Part shown: positions 25,823 through 33,979 of the stretch, piece by piece
How the letters are laid out: each line of letters opens with the position of its first letter
Numbering within the stretch: position 1 is the first letter of the stretch
Origin: an uncultured bacterium
GTDB lineage: Bacteria > Planctomycetota > UBA1135 > GCA-002686595
Direction of reading: 5' to 3'
DNA length: 56,337 nucleotides
Assembly: GCA_937905825.1 (NCBI GenBank)
Contig: CALCXM010000087.1
Coordinates: forward strand, 1 to 56,337
Notes under the pieces: model-generated
Databases searched by the model: none
Told to the model about the DNA's origin: nothing
What the model saw: only the letters and a program-made list of their open reading frames with translations
Program-made: the position numbers and the translations under genes

Positions 25823-26458
25823 CTACGCGTCGTCGACTTCGCCGGTCAGGGTGTTGTTGCCGAACTTGTTGATCGAGACGACCTCTTCCAAGTTCAGCAG
25901 GCCCATGCGGGCTTGGGCGGGCTTGATGCCTTTGCCGACGGTCAGGATCATGAGGGGCGGGTAGCCTTCGGGGAGGCCGCAGATGGCGGCGACCTTGGCG
26001 GGGTCGTAGCCGATCATGGGGCAGCTGTCGTAGCCCATTTCTTTGGCCATCAACATCATGTTTTGGGCGGCGAAGCTGATCGAGCGGGCGGCTTCGTCGC
26101 GCTGCAGCTGGGGCTTGCCGTCGTAGAAGCCGGGGATCATGCCGGAGAACATCTTCTTGATGTCGTCGGGGGCCTTGCGCAAGGTGCGTTCGAAGTTCTT
26201 GTAGCCCTCGAGGTTGCCCGCGAAGACAACCGTGGCCGAGGCGTCTTTCAACTGGGCCTGGTTCCAACCGGCGGCGCAGATCTGGCCCTGGACTTCCTTG
26301 TCCGTGCAGACGACGAAGTGCCAGTTCTGCATGTTGAAGGAAGACGGGGCGAGCACCGTGTGGCTCAGGAGCTTGCGCAATTCATCGTCCGTGAGGCGGT
26401 GCTCCGGGTCGTAGTGCTTGACGGAGCGGCGTGAACGGATGGCGTCGATGAGGTTCAT
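25823..26458 (-). CDS. Nitroreductase-family flavoprotein
   Basis: 211 residues starting MNLIDAIRSRRSVKHYDP, the usual opening of FMN-dependent nitroreductases, with 'LLSHTVLAPSSFNMQNWHFVV' for FMN binding and 'MGYDSCPMIGYDPAKVAAICGLPEGYPPLMILTVG' in the C-terminal half, as in the YfkO/NfnB type. These enzymes use NAD(P)H to reduce nitro compounds, quinones or flavins; the true substrate is unknown. An open frame upstream to 26581 lacks family similarity and is not used. The gene lies 29 bp after the S33 peptidase gene on the same strand, so the two may be cotranscribed, and it ends at a strong terminator. Confidence 0.87.
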   Translation of the reverse strand: MNLIDAIRSRRSVKHYDPEHRLTDDELRKLLSHTVLAPSSFNMQNWHFVVCTDKEVQGQICAAGWNQAQLKDASATVVFAGNLEGYKNFERTLRKAPDDIKKMFSGMIPGFYDGKPQLQRDEAARSISFAAQNMMLMAKEMGYDSCPMIGYDPAKVAAICGLPEGYPPLMILTVGKGIKPAQARMGLLNLEEVVSINKFGNNTLTGEVDDA

Positions 26459-26487
26459 GTTTGAAAAGTGGTGTCGTTGAAGGGGGC

Positions 26488-27777
26488 TTAAAGCTTGCCC
26501 CGGGTCATGTCGAGCAGGCGCCCGATCAGGCGCCCGCCGTCGGCTCGTAAGCCGTTGTGTTCGTATTCGTTGGTCACCCAAGTCCGCAGATTCGGAATGC
26601 GTGCAGCGCTTTCCATGGAGAGGGCGACCGGGACGTAGGCGTCGTCATAGTACACGGCCGCCGCCACCGGGACCGTATTCTTTGCGAGCACATCGAGGTC
26701 GTAGAGTCCGGGCCAATCGGCCTTTTGGGACAAGATTTCGGCAGCTTTCGCCAGATTGGAAAGCACCGCGCTCTGCTCGAACATCCAGGGGTAGATCATC
26801 TCCGCCGTGAAGAAAAGCGGGGTGGCTCCCAAGTCAAACTCCGGGTAGTCCCCGTGCATGCGAGCGGCGCACCAATTCGTTGCAGGGCCTTGGGAGTAAA
26901 TCGGCTCGTGCAGGATCGCGTAGATCGGGTTGGTGTCGAAGGCCGTTCGATTCTCGACTCCACGCAGGAAGGCGTAGCCGAGCTGCCTGCCCTCGGGACC
27001 CTCGACGAACGCTTCGTCCAAGAGATAGTGCAAGGTCTCGTAGCCGTCGCTCATGCCGTGGGCCCCGCCCAAGGATTGCAAGCGCTCCACGGTCAAGCGA
27101 TCACCACCGGGTAACTTCACTTCGTGCTCGCTGATGTACGCCGCGATGTCCTTGACCCGTTGCACGTCCCGCGGATAGCGCGCGTAGTAGGCGCGGTTCT
27201 TCTCCGCCATCTTCGCGAAGGTGTGCGCGTAAATGCCCTCGATCGGCGTGTCGATGCCAGGGATGCCGCCGGTGATCAACGCGGCCTCGAGTCCTTCGGG
27301 CGCTTGACTGAGGTATTGAATCGAACAGAAGCCCCCGTAGCTTTGGCCGAGCAGCGTCCACTTCGCCTCGCCCCCAGTCAGCTCACGGCGAATCCATTCT
27401 GCGTCGGCGACGATCGAGTCGGAGCGAAAGTGCGTCAGGTAGTCCGCTTGCTCCTGCGGCGTGGCGAAACAAGCCAAGCTCTCGTGGGTGACCGGCGTGC
27501 TGCGTCCCGTGCCCCGTTGATCGAGCAGGAGCACGCGGAATTCGGAAGTCGCGCGCTCGATCCAACCGCTGTTGCCCATGGGACGACCTGACGGGAAGCC
27601 GGGTCCCCCTTGCAGGAAGAGCAACCAAGGCAAGTCCTCGCCAAGGGTATCGGGGGTGACCACCTCCCGGGCAAACACGGTGATCTTGGCCCCACCGGGC
27701 TCCTGGTGGTTGAGGGGGATTTCGAACTCATGCTCGAAAGTCACGAGCCCGGGCAGGTCTTGACGTGTGCTGTTCAT
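26488..27777 (-). CDS. Alpha/beta hydrolase, proline iminopeptidase-like (S33)
   Basis: 429 residues. The oxyanion motif LQGGPGFPSG (about residue 55), the nucleophile elbow GQSYGGFC, and C-terminal Asp (YYDDAYVP) and His (NEYEHNGLR) complete the catalytic triad of peptidase family S33. The C-terminal phrase 'RTWVTNEYEHNGLRADGGRLIGRLLDM' is typical of cytosolic prolyl aminopeptidases of the larger type. No signal peptide is present, so it acts in the cytoplasm on N-terminal Pro peptides. The start MNSTRQDLPG is chosen; the frame is open further up to 28137 but overlaps the divergent SDR gene. The nitroreductase gene follows. Confidence 0.85.
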   Translation of the reverse strand: MNSTRQDLPGLVTFEHEFEIPLNHQEPGGAKITVFAREVVTPDTLGEDLPWLLFLQGGPGFPSGRPMGNSGWIERATSEFRVLLLDQRGTGRSTPVTHESLACFATPQEQADYLTHFRSDSIVADAEWIRRELTGGEAKWTLLGQSYGGFCSIQYLSQAPEGLEAALITGGIPGIDTPIEGIYAHTFAKMAEKNRAYYARYPRDVQRVKDIAAYISEHEVKLPGGDRLTVERLQSLGGAHGMSDGYETLHYLLDEAFVEGPEGRQLGYAFLRGVENRTAFDTNPIYAILHEPIYSQGPATNWCAARMHGDYPEFDLGATPLFFTAEMIYPWMFEQSAVLSNLAKAAEILSQKADWPGLYDLDVLAKNTVPVAAAVYYDDAYVPVALSMESAARIPNLRTWVTNEYEHNGLRADGGRLIGRLLDMTRGKL

Positions 27778-27883
27778 TCGTGGAGTTTCCCCAATCCGCC
27801 GCGAAAGGCAACAGACCTTGCCAGAATGGCCGGGACGTGTTCGTCTTTGGGCCGACCCTCCTGACCCTCTCCAGCACAGACCA

Positions 27884-28687
27884 TTGAAGAACGCCGTCCA
27901 AGATCGATTCAAGAGCAAGCACATCGTCGTCACCGGAGCCGGAACCGGCATTGGCCAGGCCATCGCCCAGCGGCTTTGGGCCGAGGGCGCCAAGCTGACC
28001 CTGCTGGCCCGGGACGCCAGCCGCCTGGAGAGCACGCAGGCCGCGTGCCTCAAACAGCGCTCCGGTGAGAAGGCAGAGATCGGGCTAGCGTCCTGCGACA
28101 TTCGGGATCGGCCCAGCCTGGACAAGGAACTCACCAAAGCCGTCGCCGCCCGGGGAAGCCTCTACGGAGTCGTGGCCAACGCGGGCGTGGGCGGGCCGAA
28201 CATGGACGGTCCGGAGGATCGCTTCGAAGAGCTCATCGGCGTGAACTTGATCGGCACGTACAACACCTTTCGAGCGACCCAAGCACAGCTCGCCAAGCCT
28301 TCCGAAGGAACGCGGCACCTGATCGCGATCTCGTCGGTCTTGGGGCGCATCGGCGTTCCCGCTTACAGCGGTTACTGCGCATCCAAGACCGGGATCATCG
28401 GCATGGTGCGTGCACTTTCCGCGGAGCTTGCTGAAGAGGAGATTCAGGTGAACGCGATCTGCCCGGGTTGGGTGGACACGCAGATGGCGCGGGATGGCGT
28501 GCAGGGCATGGCGGATGCGATGGGCAAGACTTATGAGGAAGCCCTCGCGATGGCCATGGGCGACGTACCGCTCGGGCGCATGAGTGCGCCGGAAGACATC
28601 GCCGGCATGACCGCCTGGTTGCTTTCGCCGGATGCCCGCGGGGTCACCGGTCAAGCCCTCGACATGAACGGCGGCGCTTGGATGTAG
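27884..28687 (+). CDS. Short-chain dehydrogenase/reductase (SDR)
   Basis: About 267 residues. Classical SDR motifs: TGAGTGIG (NAD(P) binding, near residue 18), NAGVGG, Ser in 'ISSVLGRIGVPAYSGYCASKTG' and YCASK as the catalytic Tyr-Lys, then 'NAICPGWVDTQM'. The end 'GVTGQALDMNGGAWM' is typical. It catalyses NAD(P)-dependent oxidation or reduction of an alcohol or ketone; hydroxyacyl-CoA and 3-oxoacyl-ACP types are similar. No ATG lies between the frame's beginning (27767) and the motif, so the TTG at 27884 is the best start. It is divergent from the S33 gene. Confidence 0.82.
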   Translation: MKNAVQDRFKSKHIVVTGAGTGIGQAIAQRLWAEGAKLTLLARDASRLESTQAACLKQRSGEKAEIGLASCDIRDRPSLDKELTKAVAARGSLYGVVANAGVGGPNMDGPEDRFEELIGVNLIGTYNTFRATQAQLAKPSEGTRHLIAISSVLGRIGVPAYSGYCASKTGIIGMVRALSAELAEEEIQVNAICPGWVDTQMARDGVQGMADAMGKTYEEALAMAMGDVPLGRMSAPEDIAGMTAWLLSPDARGVTGQALDMNGGAWM

Positions 28688-28730
28688 CCGCGCGTGCCGA
28701 AAGCGGCGCCTCGGCAATGGAATGAACAAC

Positions 28731-28771
28731 AAAAACCGGGTGACTGGTGGGCGCTTCCACCTGACACCCGG
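28731..28771 (-). terminator. Terminator after pyrK
   Basis: CCGGGTG (28736-28742) pairs with CACCCGG (28765-28771), and the inner GGTGG (28746-28750) pairs with CCACC (28757-28761). On the minus strand it is followed by TTTTT. It serves the minus-strand gene ending at 28961 and sits between convergent genes. Confidence 0.75.
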
Positions 28772-28960
28772 CCCGTGCATTCGTGAGAGAGCTTCGGAGT
28801 TCTCCTTCCACTCGCCCTCGAACACGCCAATGCATTGCTTAGCCCGAGCGGGAGCTTTTGCAAGCCTCCCCGATTAAGTTCGCAGCAAGCCGTCCCCTTC
28901 CCGGGGAATCTCCCGAGCAGATGCCGACGAATCCAGGCATTGCAGGCCCGGGACAGTCCG

Positions 28961-29785
28961 CTACAAGCGGACCGCTTCGTTCGCGAACACGGGGCCTTCC
29001 ACGCAACACTTTGCGTTGGGCCAGGATCCGAGTTCGCCGTCGGGACGCGTAGCCACCACGCATCCGTTGCAGATGCCGACACCGCAACCCATGTAGGATT
29101 CGAGGCTCAGCCAAGCCTTGAGCTTGCGCTCTTCCGCCAAGCGTCCGACGGCCTTGAGCATCGGTTCGGGACCGCAGGCCATGAGTTGCGCCGACTCGGA
29201 AACACGTCCCGCCGCCCACTCGGCTTCCAAGCACTGCAGCACGTTCCCATGGAATCCATGGCTGCCGTCGTCGGTGGTGCTGAGCACGCGCACGCCGAGT
29301 TGTTCGAAGGCTTCCAAGTCGTAGAGGAAGCCGCGCGTGGCCGCGCCGTAGATCATCAGCAGGCTCTCAGGAGCAGCGCCCTTGGCGAGCTTGGACTGGA
29401 TCAATTCGTAGAAGGGCGCGGAACCGATTCCCCCGGCCAACATGATGTTGACGGGCTCGGGAGCGATCTCTGGCCAGCCGTTGCCCAGGGGCCCGATCAA
29501 GGTCAAGTCCGAGTCGATGGCGGCTCCGGCCAGAGCTTGCGTGCCCGGGCCGATCACCTTGATCAAGAACTCGATGCTATCGCCTTCCTGCTTGAAGATC
29601 GAAAAGGGGCGCGGGATCAGGGGTCCGACCCCGTCCGCGCGGCGCAGCATGAAGAAGCGGCCAGCGTTCAGGGGTCCGAAGGGCGTGCGCGGGATGACGC
29701 GCAGGAGCACTCCATCGCTGCCGCAGGGCACGATGGAGGCCACCTGGGCCAGTTGAGAGGTTGCGTCGGGGGGCGGAGCGGCCAT
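28961..29785 (-). CDS. pyrK: Dihydroorotate dehydrogenase electron-transfer subunit
   Basis: 274 residues. An N-terminal ferredoxin-reductase-like FAD domain has RPFSIF (FAD contact) and GPLGNGW; an NAD domain has MLAGGIGSAPFYELI; and a C-terminal [2Fe-2S] domain has its Cys in SYMGCGVGICNGC...AKCCVEGPVF. This matches PyrK of class 1B dihydroorotate dehydrogenase, which passes electrons from PyrD to NAD+ in pyrimidine synthesis. The catalytic PyrD gene is not in the window. The gene is followed by a terminator and is divergent from the HIT gene. Confidence 0.88.
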   Translation of the reverse strand: MAAPPPDATSQLAQVASIVPCGSDGVLLRVIPRTPFGPLNAGRFFMLRRADGVGPLIPRPFSIFKQEGDSIEFLIKVIGPGTQALAGAAIDSDLTLIGPLGNGWPEIAPEPVNIMLAGGIGSAPFYELIQSKLAKGAAPESLLMIYGAATRGFLYDLEAFEQLGVRVLSTTDDGSHGFHGNVLQCLEAEWAAGRVSESAQLMACGPEPMLKAVGRLAEERKLKAWLSLESYMGCGVGICNGCVVATRPDGELGSWPNAKCCVEGPVFANEAVRL

Positions 29786-29984
29786 GGGCGAGCAGTCTAA
29801 ATGATCCGGCCCCGGCGCCCGATGAAAAACTCAGCCTGATGAGGAATCCTGCTCGATGAGGAGCGCTGTCCCCTGTGGAATGCGGGCCCACGGGGAGTGC
29901 TGCTCGAGGACAAATGCTCTCGAACGACAACCTCCACCCGATGATAAATCTGGTTCCAGGGAGCGCGCGCGCTACCCTTCCTGC

Positions 29985-30368
29985 ATGCCGACTCTCTTCA
30001 CGAAAATCATCCAGGGCGAGCTGCCCTGTCACAAGGTCTGGGAAGACGACAAGCACTTCGCCTTCCTCGACATCCGTCCCGCGCAACCCGGCCACACTTT
30101 GGTGATCCCGAAGCGCGAGGTGAGCTACCTGTTCGACCTCTCCGAGGAGGAGCACGGGGAGCTATGGACGGCCGCCCACAAAGTGGCGACGAACATGAAG
30201 GCGCAACTCGGCTGCGAGCGCGTGTGCGTCACGGTGATCGGCTGGGAAGTCCCCCACGTGCACATCCACTTGATCCCCACCAACAGTTTGGGGGAGGTTG
30301 GCATGCCGCCTTCGGTGCAGGTCAGCCCGGAAGAGATGCTGGCCCTCAAGGAGCAGCTGAGCTTCTAG
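29985..30368 (+). CDS. HIT-family nucleotide hydrolase
   Basis: 127 residues with the histidine-triad motif HVHIHLIP near residue 98 and the N-terminal signature 'LFTKIIQGELPCHKVWEDDKHFAFLDIRPAQPGHTLVIPK'. It is the same length as Hint-type proteins, which hydrolyse AMP-linked substrates in the cytoplasm. The ATG at 29985 is chosen; upstream codons have no family similarity. It ends 10 bp before the symporter gene and may be cotranscribed with it. Confidence 0.9.
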   Translation: MPTLFTKIIQGELPCHKVWEDDKHFAFLDIRPAQPGHTLVIPKREVSYLFDLSEEEHGELWTAAHKVATNMKAQLGCERVCVTVIGWEVPHVHIHLIPTNSLGEVGMPPSVQVSPEEMLALKEQLSF

Positions 30369-30378
30369 CTCGAGTCCC

Positions 30379-31824
30379 ATGCACGCCGCTTTTCTCGTCG
30401 TCTATTTGGTCGTTTTGATCGGACTTGGAATCGTCAAGTCCCGGCAGGTCAAAACCCAGGAGGACTTCGCGCTAGCGGGACGCGGACTTGGGAGCGCTGT
30501 TCTAACGGGCACCCTGCTCGCCACTTGGATCGGCACCGGCAGCATCTACGGCAACACTCAGCGCGCCTTTCAAGATGGACTGTCGGCCTTCGTTCTGCCG
30601 CTCTCCAGCGCCCTGGGCATCCTGGTCTTGTTCAGCCTGGCCGCGCGCTTGCGCCGAATGAACAAGGTAACGATCCAAGACATTCTAGAAGAGCGCTTCG
30701 GCGTCGCCACGCGCATCATCGGGACGGTCGCCTTGATCTCGGGCTACTTGATCATCGTGTCCTACCAATACCGCGCGGGTTCTGCGGTGGTGGAGCGCGT
30801 ACTGCCCGATCTTTCCCACGATCAAGCGATCTACTTCGTTGCGACCTTCGTGATCGCGTACACCGCCTTGGCCGGCATGTTCTCCGTGGCGTACACGGAC
30901 CTCGCCAACGGAATCTTGATGACGGTTGGGTTGGTGGCCGCCTTGGGGATTCTTTTGGTGCAGCTCGGTGGTCCAAGCCAAGTGTTCGAGCACCTGCCGT
31001 CCTCGCACCAGGACCCCTTCGGTTACAGCTCGGCGCGCATCATCTCGTACCTCTTGCCCTCCTTCCTCTTGATCCTCGGGGACGCGAACATGTACCAACG
31101 GTTCTTCTCCGCGAAGACTCCGGAGACCGCCAGGCGTTCCGCGGCGGGCATGTTCTTCGGTGTGCTGATCCTGGACTGGCTGATCATTGGAGTTGCGCTG
31201 TGCGGGGTCGCCTTGGTGGCCACGGGCAAGATGAGCGCTCCCGAGAATCCCGCCCACGGCATCGTGCACATCGCTTTCGAAGCCTTGCCGCCGTTCTTGG
31301 GCGCCATGCTTTCGGCCACCGTTGTTGCGGTGGTCGTGTCCACGGCGGATTCCTACCTGCTCTCCCCCGCGAGCTCCCTAGTGCGCGACGTGTACCAACG
31401 CTTCCTGCGCAAGGATGCGGGCGATCGGGAAGTGGTGGGCGCCAGCCGCTTGATCATCGTGGGCTTGGGACTCATCGCTTTGTTCCTCTCGTTCCAGTCG
31501 GACGAGTTCTTTGGGGTCGCGCTCTTCGCCTACACCTTGTATGGCGCCGCGATCACGCCGCCGCTCTTGGCCGCGCTCTTTTGGAAAGGAGCCACGCCGG
31601 CGGGAGCTGTTGCTTCCATGCTAACGGGCCTCGGCACCGCCATCGCCTGGGAGTTTTGGCTGGGCGAGCGCATCACGACTTGGGCTGGGGAAGCTGGCAT
31701 GACAGGGACTCACGAGTTCCTGCAGAACTTGGACGCGGCGCTGCCCGCTGTTCTCGTGAGCGTGTTTGCCCTGGTGGTTGTTAGCCGATTCGGCCGGCCA
31801 AACTCCGACGCACTCAGCGCCTAG
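30379..31824 (+). CDS. Sodium:solute symporter (SSS family)
   Basis: 481 residues with about 13 hydrophobic segments. The family patterns are 'TQEDFALAGRGLGSAVLTGTLLATWIGTGSI' near the N-terminus, 'AGMFSVAYTDLANGILMTVGL' and 'LLPSFLLILGDANMYQRFFSAKTPETARRSA'. Members move a solute into the cell with Na+. The substrate cannot be told from sequence; the closest-looking relatives are uncharacterised SSS proteins. It directly follows the HIT gene. Confidence 0.88.
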   Translation: MHAAFLVVYLVVLIGLGIVKSRQVKTQEDFALAGRGLGSAVLTGTLLATWIGTGSIYGNTQRAFQDGLSAFVLPLSSALGILVLFSLAARLRRMNKVTIQDILEERFGVATRIIGTVALISGYLIIVSYQYRAGSAVVERVLPDLSHDQAIYFVATFVIAYTALAGMFSVAYTDLANGILMTVGLVAALGILLVQLGGPSQVFEHLPSSHQDPFGYSSARIISYLLPSFLLILGDANMYQRFFSAKTPETARRSAAGMFFGVLILDWLIIGVALCGVALVATGKMSAPENPAHGIVHIAFEALPPFLGAMLSATVVAVVVSTADSYLLSPASSLVRDVYQRFLRKDAGDREVVGASRLIIVGLGLIALFLSFQSDEFFGVALFAYTLYGAAITPPLLAALFWKGATPAGAVASMLTGLGTAIAWEFWLGERITTWAGEAGMTGTHEFLQNLDAALPAVLVSVFALVVVSRFGRPNSDALSA

Positions 31825-31862
31825 GCCGCGCTCGGTCGGTTCGCCGCGCTTGGTTTACGAGC

Positions 31863-31886
31863 TGCCGCCCCTAGGCTCGGGCGGCA
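31863..31886. terminator. Hairpin between convergent genes
   Basis: TGCCGCCC (31863-31870) pairs perfectly with GGGCGGCA (31879-31886). The minus-strand stop codon is in the loop. There is no T-run, so any terminator function is uncertain. Confidence 0.35.
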
Positions 31887-32434
31887 ATGGCCGCTGGCAA
31901 CTCGTTTGGTTCGTAGGAGCGCGGCGCGTTCGTGATCAAGTCCTTGATCAGCAAGGGCAGGAATACAGCAATCAGGCCAAGCTTGAGCGCCACGACACCC
32001 GAGACCACCCCGGAGGCAAACAGCGCGATGCCAGCCAAGGCCAAGAGGACCAGCATGACGGTCACGAGGACGACTGCGATGTACCCGACCAGGGTCCGTC
32101 CGGCGCGGTAGGTCACCCTCGAATTCTGTTCGGCGAGTGCGCGGTGAAAGCCCGCCGCAAACACGAGGAATGCTTCGCTGTGCCGGTCGGATTGCAGGGG
32201 TCCTTTGAAGTCCACGTTCGTGATCTCTTGCCACGATCCCTGCGCGCGGATCCGCAGGGAGACCCGGCGCAGCTCAAAGCGCGACGGCGCGTACTTGAAC
32301 TCAACGGCTTGAATGTCCGAGTAAGCGATGGACCCTTGGGCCGCCGCTTCCTCCCAGCCGAGCGCGCTCGGCATGACCGTCCAAGTCCTCTCCTTCTTGA
32401 AGAGGTTCAGTCGTTGGGTGTAGCTCTCGTTCAC
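31871..32434 (-). CDS. Membrane protein of unknown function
   Basis: 187 residues. The first ~110 residues are soluble with alternating strands ('IAYSDIQAVEFKYAPSRFELRRVSLRIRAQG'), suggesting a PH-like fold. Two strong membrane helices follow (LVGYIAVVLVTVMLVLLALAGIAL and VVSGVVALKLGLIAVFLPLLI), then a short tail. I do not recognise the family. It is convergent with the symporter gene. Confidence 0.65.
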   Translation of the reverse strand: MNESYTQRLNLFKKERTWTVMPSALGWEEAAAQGSIAYSDIQAVEFKYAPSRFELRRVSLRIRAQGSWQEITNVDFKGPLQSDRHSEAFLVFAAGFHRALAEQNSRVTYRAGRTLVGYIAVVLVTVMLVLLALAGIALFASGVVSGVVALKLGLIAVFLPLLIKDLITNAPRSYEPNELPAAIAARA

Positions 32435-32637
32435 GGGGTTATCCTCGGATCTTGCCCACGTTCACCCAACAAGAAATAGGGCAAGTGTTGTCCAAAGCGG
32501 CCGAACGCAACCAGGAAGCAAGTCAAGGAATTCGCGGACCAGGTTTTGCGAGAACAGAATCGGCCATGGCCAATCGGGGGTCTCCAGTTGACCAGTCGTG
32601 AGCCGGACGGCGCCCCGAATCACATGTGAATGAGAGT

Positions 32638-32690
32638 GGGGCCTGGGCAGCGAAGGATTCCTTCGTCTGCCCGGGCCCCAAGCTGTTTTT
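32638..32690. terminator. Long GC-rich hairpin followed by T-run
   Basis: GGGGCC-T-GGGCAG pairs with CTGCCC-G-GGCCCC (32638-32679), with an inner CGAAGGA/TCCTTCG stem, and TTTTT follows at 32686-32690 on the plus strand. The nearest plus-strand gene ends 800 bp away; it lies 24 bp past the minus-strand pseudogene end, so it probably serves that gene. Confidence 0.55.
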
Positions 32691-32713
32691 CTCGATCTGC
32701 TAGCCGCAGGCGA

Positions 32714-33979
32714 CTAGTTGATCCGAATCACGTTGACCCAACTCGCACCCAGAATGGCGCTGGTGTTTGTGTCGAGAACCAGGGCAGCAACGCCCATGTT
32801 CGTGCCGTAGTTCTTGATCATGATCGGGAAATCAAAGTCCACGACATTCTCCTTGGTCAGTGAGGTCACCACGTCAGTTGTGGTGCCGGCTAGAGCCCAG
32901 GAGTGCTCATACCACTCTAGTTCCGGATCGTATTCAGTCGTCACCATGAAGAGGGTCGTGGTGTTGGTACCGACGGGCCCGCGGGTGCCCGAAACCTGCA
33001 TGTGCAGCTCCGTTGTGTTGGACATAGCGGCCGGGATTCCCAACCCACGGTCGAATCCGGATCTCGTCACGCTCAGTCCCATGGGTGCGCTAAAGCCCAA
33101 GCCGTCAGGCCAGCTCACGGGTGTTCCGAAGAAGCGGGAGAACTTCACTTCAGAGGGATCCAGGATGCAAACCGCATCGATGTCCGTCGTATCCCCCAGT
33201 CCGAGCACCTCCCCGGCTTCCTGCAAGCTCTCGTTGATGAGTGGTACGTCTGCCGTGCCTAGGGCGGGGTCATAGATCCTCAACTGAGACGTGCCGGAAT
33301 TGGCTATCCGCACGGTGGAGTAGACGACCGTGTTCCGAAAAGGGTCAACCGCCAGCGCATCGATGTCGTTCTCCACACCAAGCCCGAGGACAGCGGAACT
33401 CCGGTACTCTTCTGGACCAACCCACTGCATGCCATCCCAGCTGAGAAAGTAAATGGATCCCTCATCTGCAACCAAACCGGGCGGGGGGGGTGTCCCCGGA
33501 GGAAGAGCTTCGACTCTATGAAGTCCGCCGTTCGAGTTGAGGCGTGCAGCGCTCAAGGCGGTCACCGAGAATTAGAACTTGTCCGTGTTGGGAAACATCG
33601 GGTCACCCGGAAGGGCCCCGGAAAAACTGTTGATCGCAAGTCCAAAGTCGAGGCCAGACACGTCTTCCGTTCCATTCAGGGGGAATCCCAGCGTTTCCCG
33701 GGTTTGCTCTACCAGCGTTGCTCCAGCGACGCTGGCAGCCAACCCCGTACTTTCTTCGAAGTAGTAGGAGAACAAGTCTGCGCCGTAGGGTCGTCCGTTC
33801 AACCCCGCCCGCTCGATGAGGCTTTCTTCTGCACCGCCAGTGCCATCTTTCACTGAGACAACAACACCCAACCAGCGGCCAACCGAACCCAGGTCGGGAT
33901 AACCGCCAGGGTCGGCGGGGTTGAAGTAAGGCCTCAAGCTTCGATGCCCCCCTGTAGATCGTGGCGTAGCGCGAGCCAT
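32714..33979 (-). pseudogene. Interrupted secreted-type protein with in-frame stop
   Basis: Two open frames in the same reading frame, 33979-33572 and 33565-32714, are separated by one TAA (33572-33574). The joined reading 'MFPNTDKF-stop-FSVTALSAARLNSNGG' is natural if the stop were Tyr (TAC/TAT), and the theme (aromatic, Gly/Asp-rich beta structure such as 'GSIYFLSWDGMQWVG' and 'NTVVYSTVRI') continues across it. The first frame has no signal peptide, and its only ATG lies inside the end of the kinase gene, so the 5' end is also missing. I read this as a decayed secreted propeller-like gene. A sequencing error or stop readthrough could explain the TAA but not the missing start. Family unknown. 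Confidence 0.65.
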
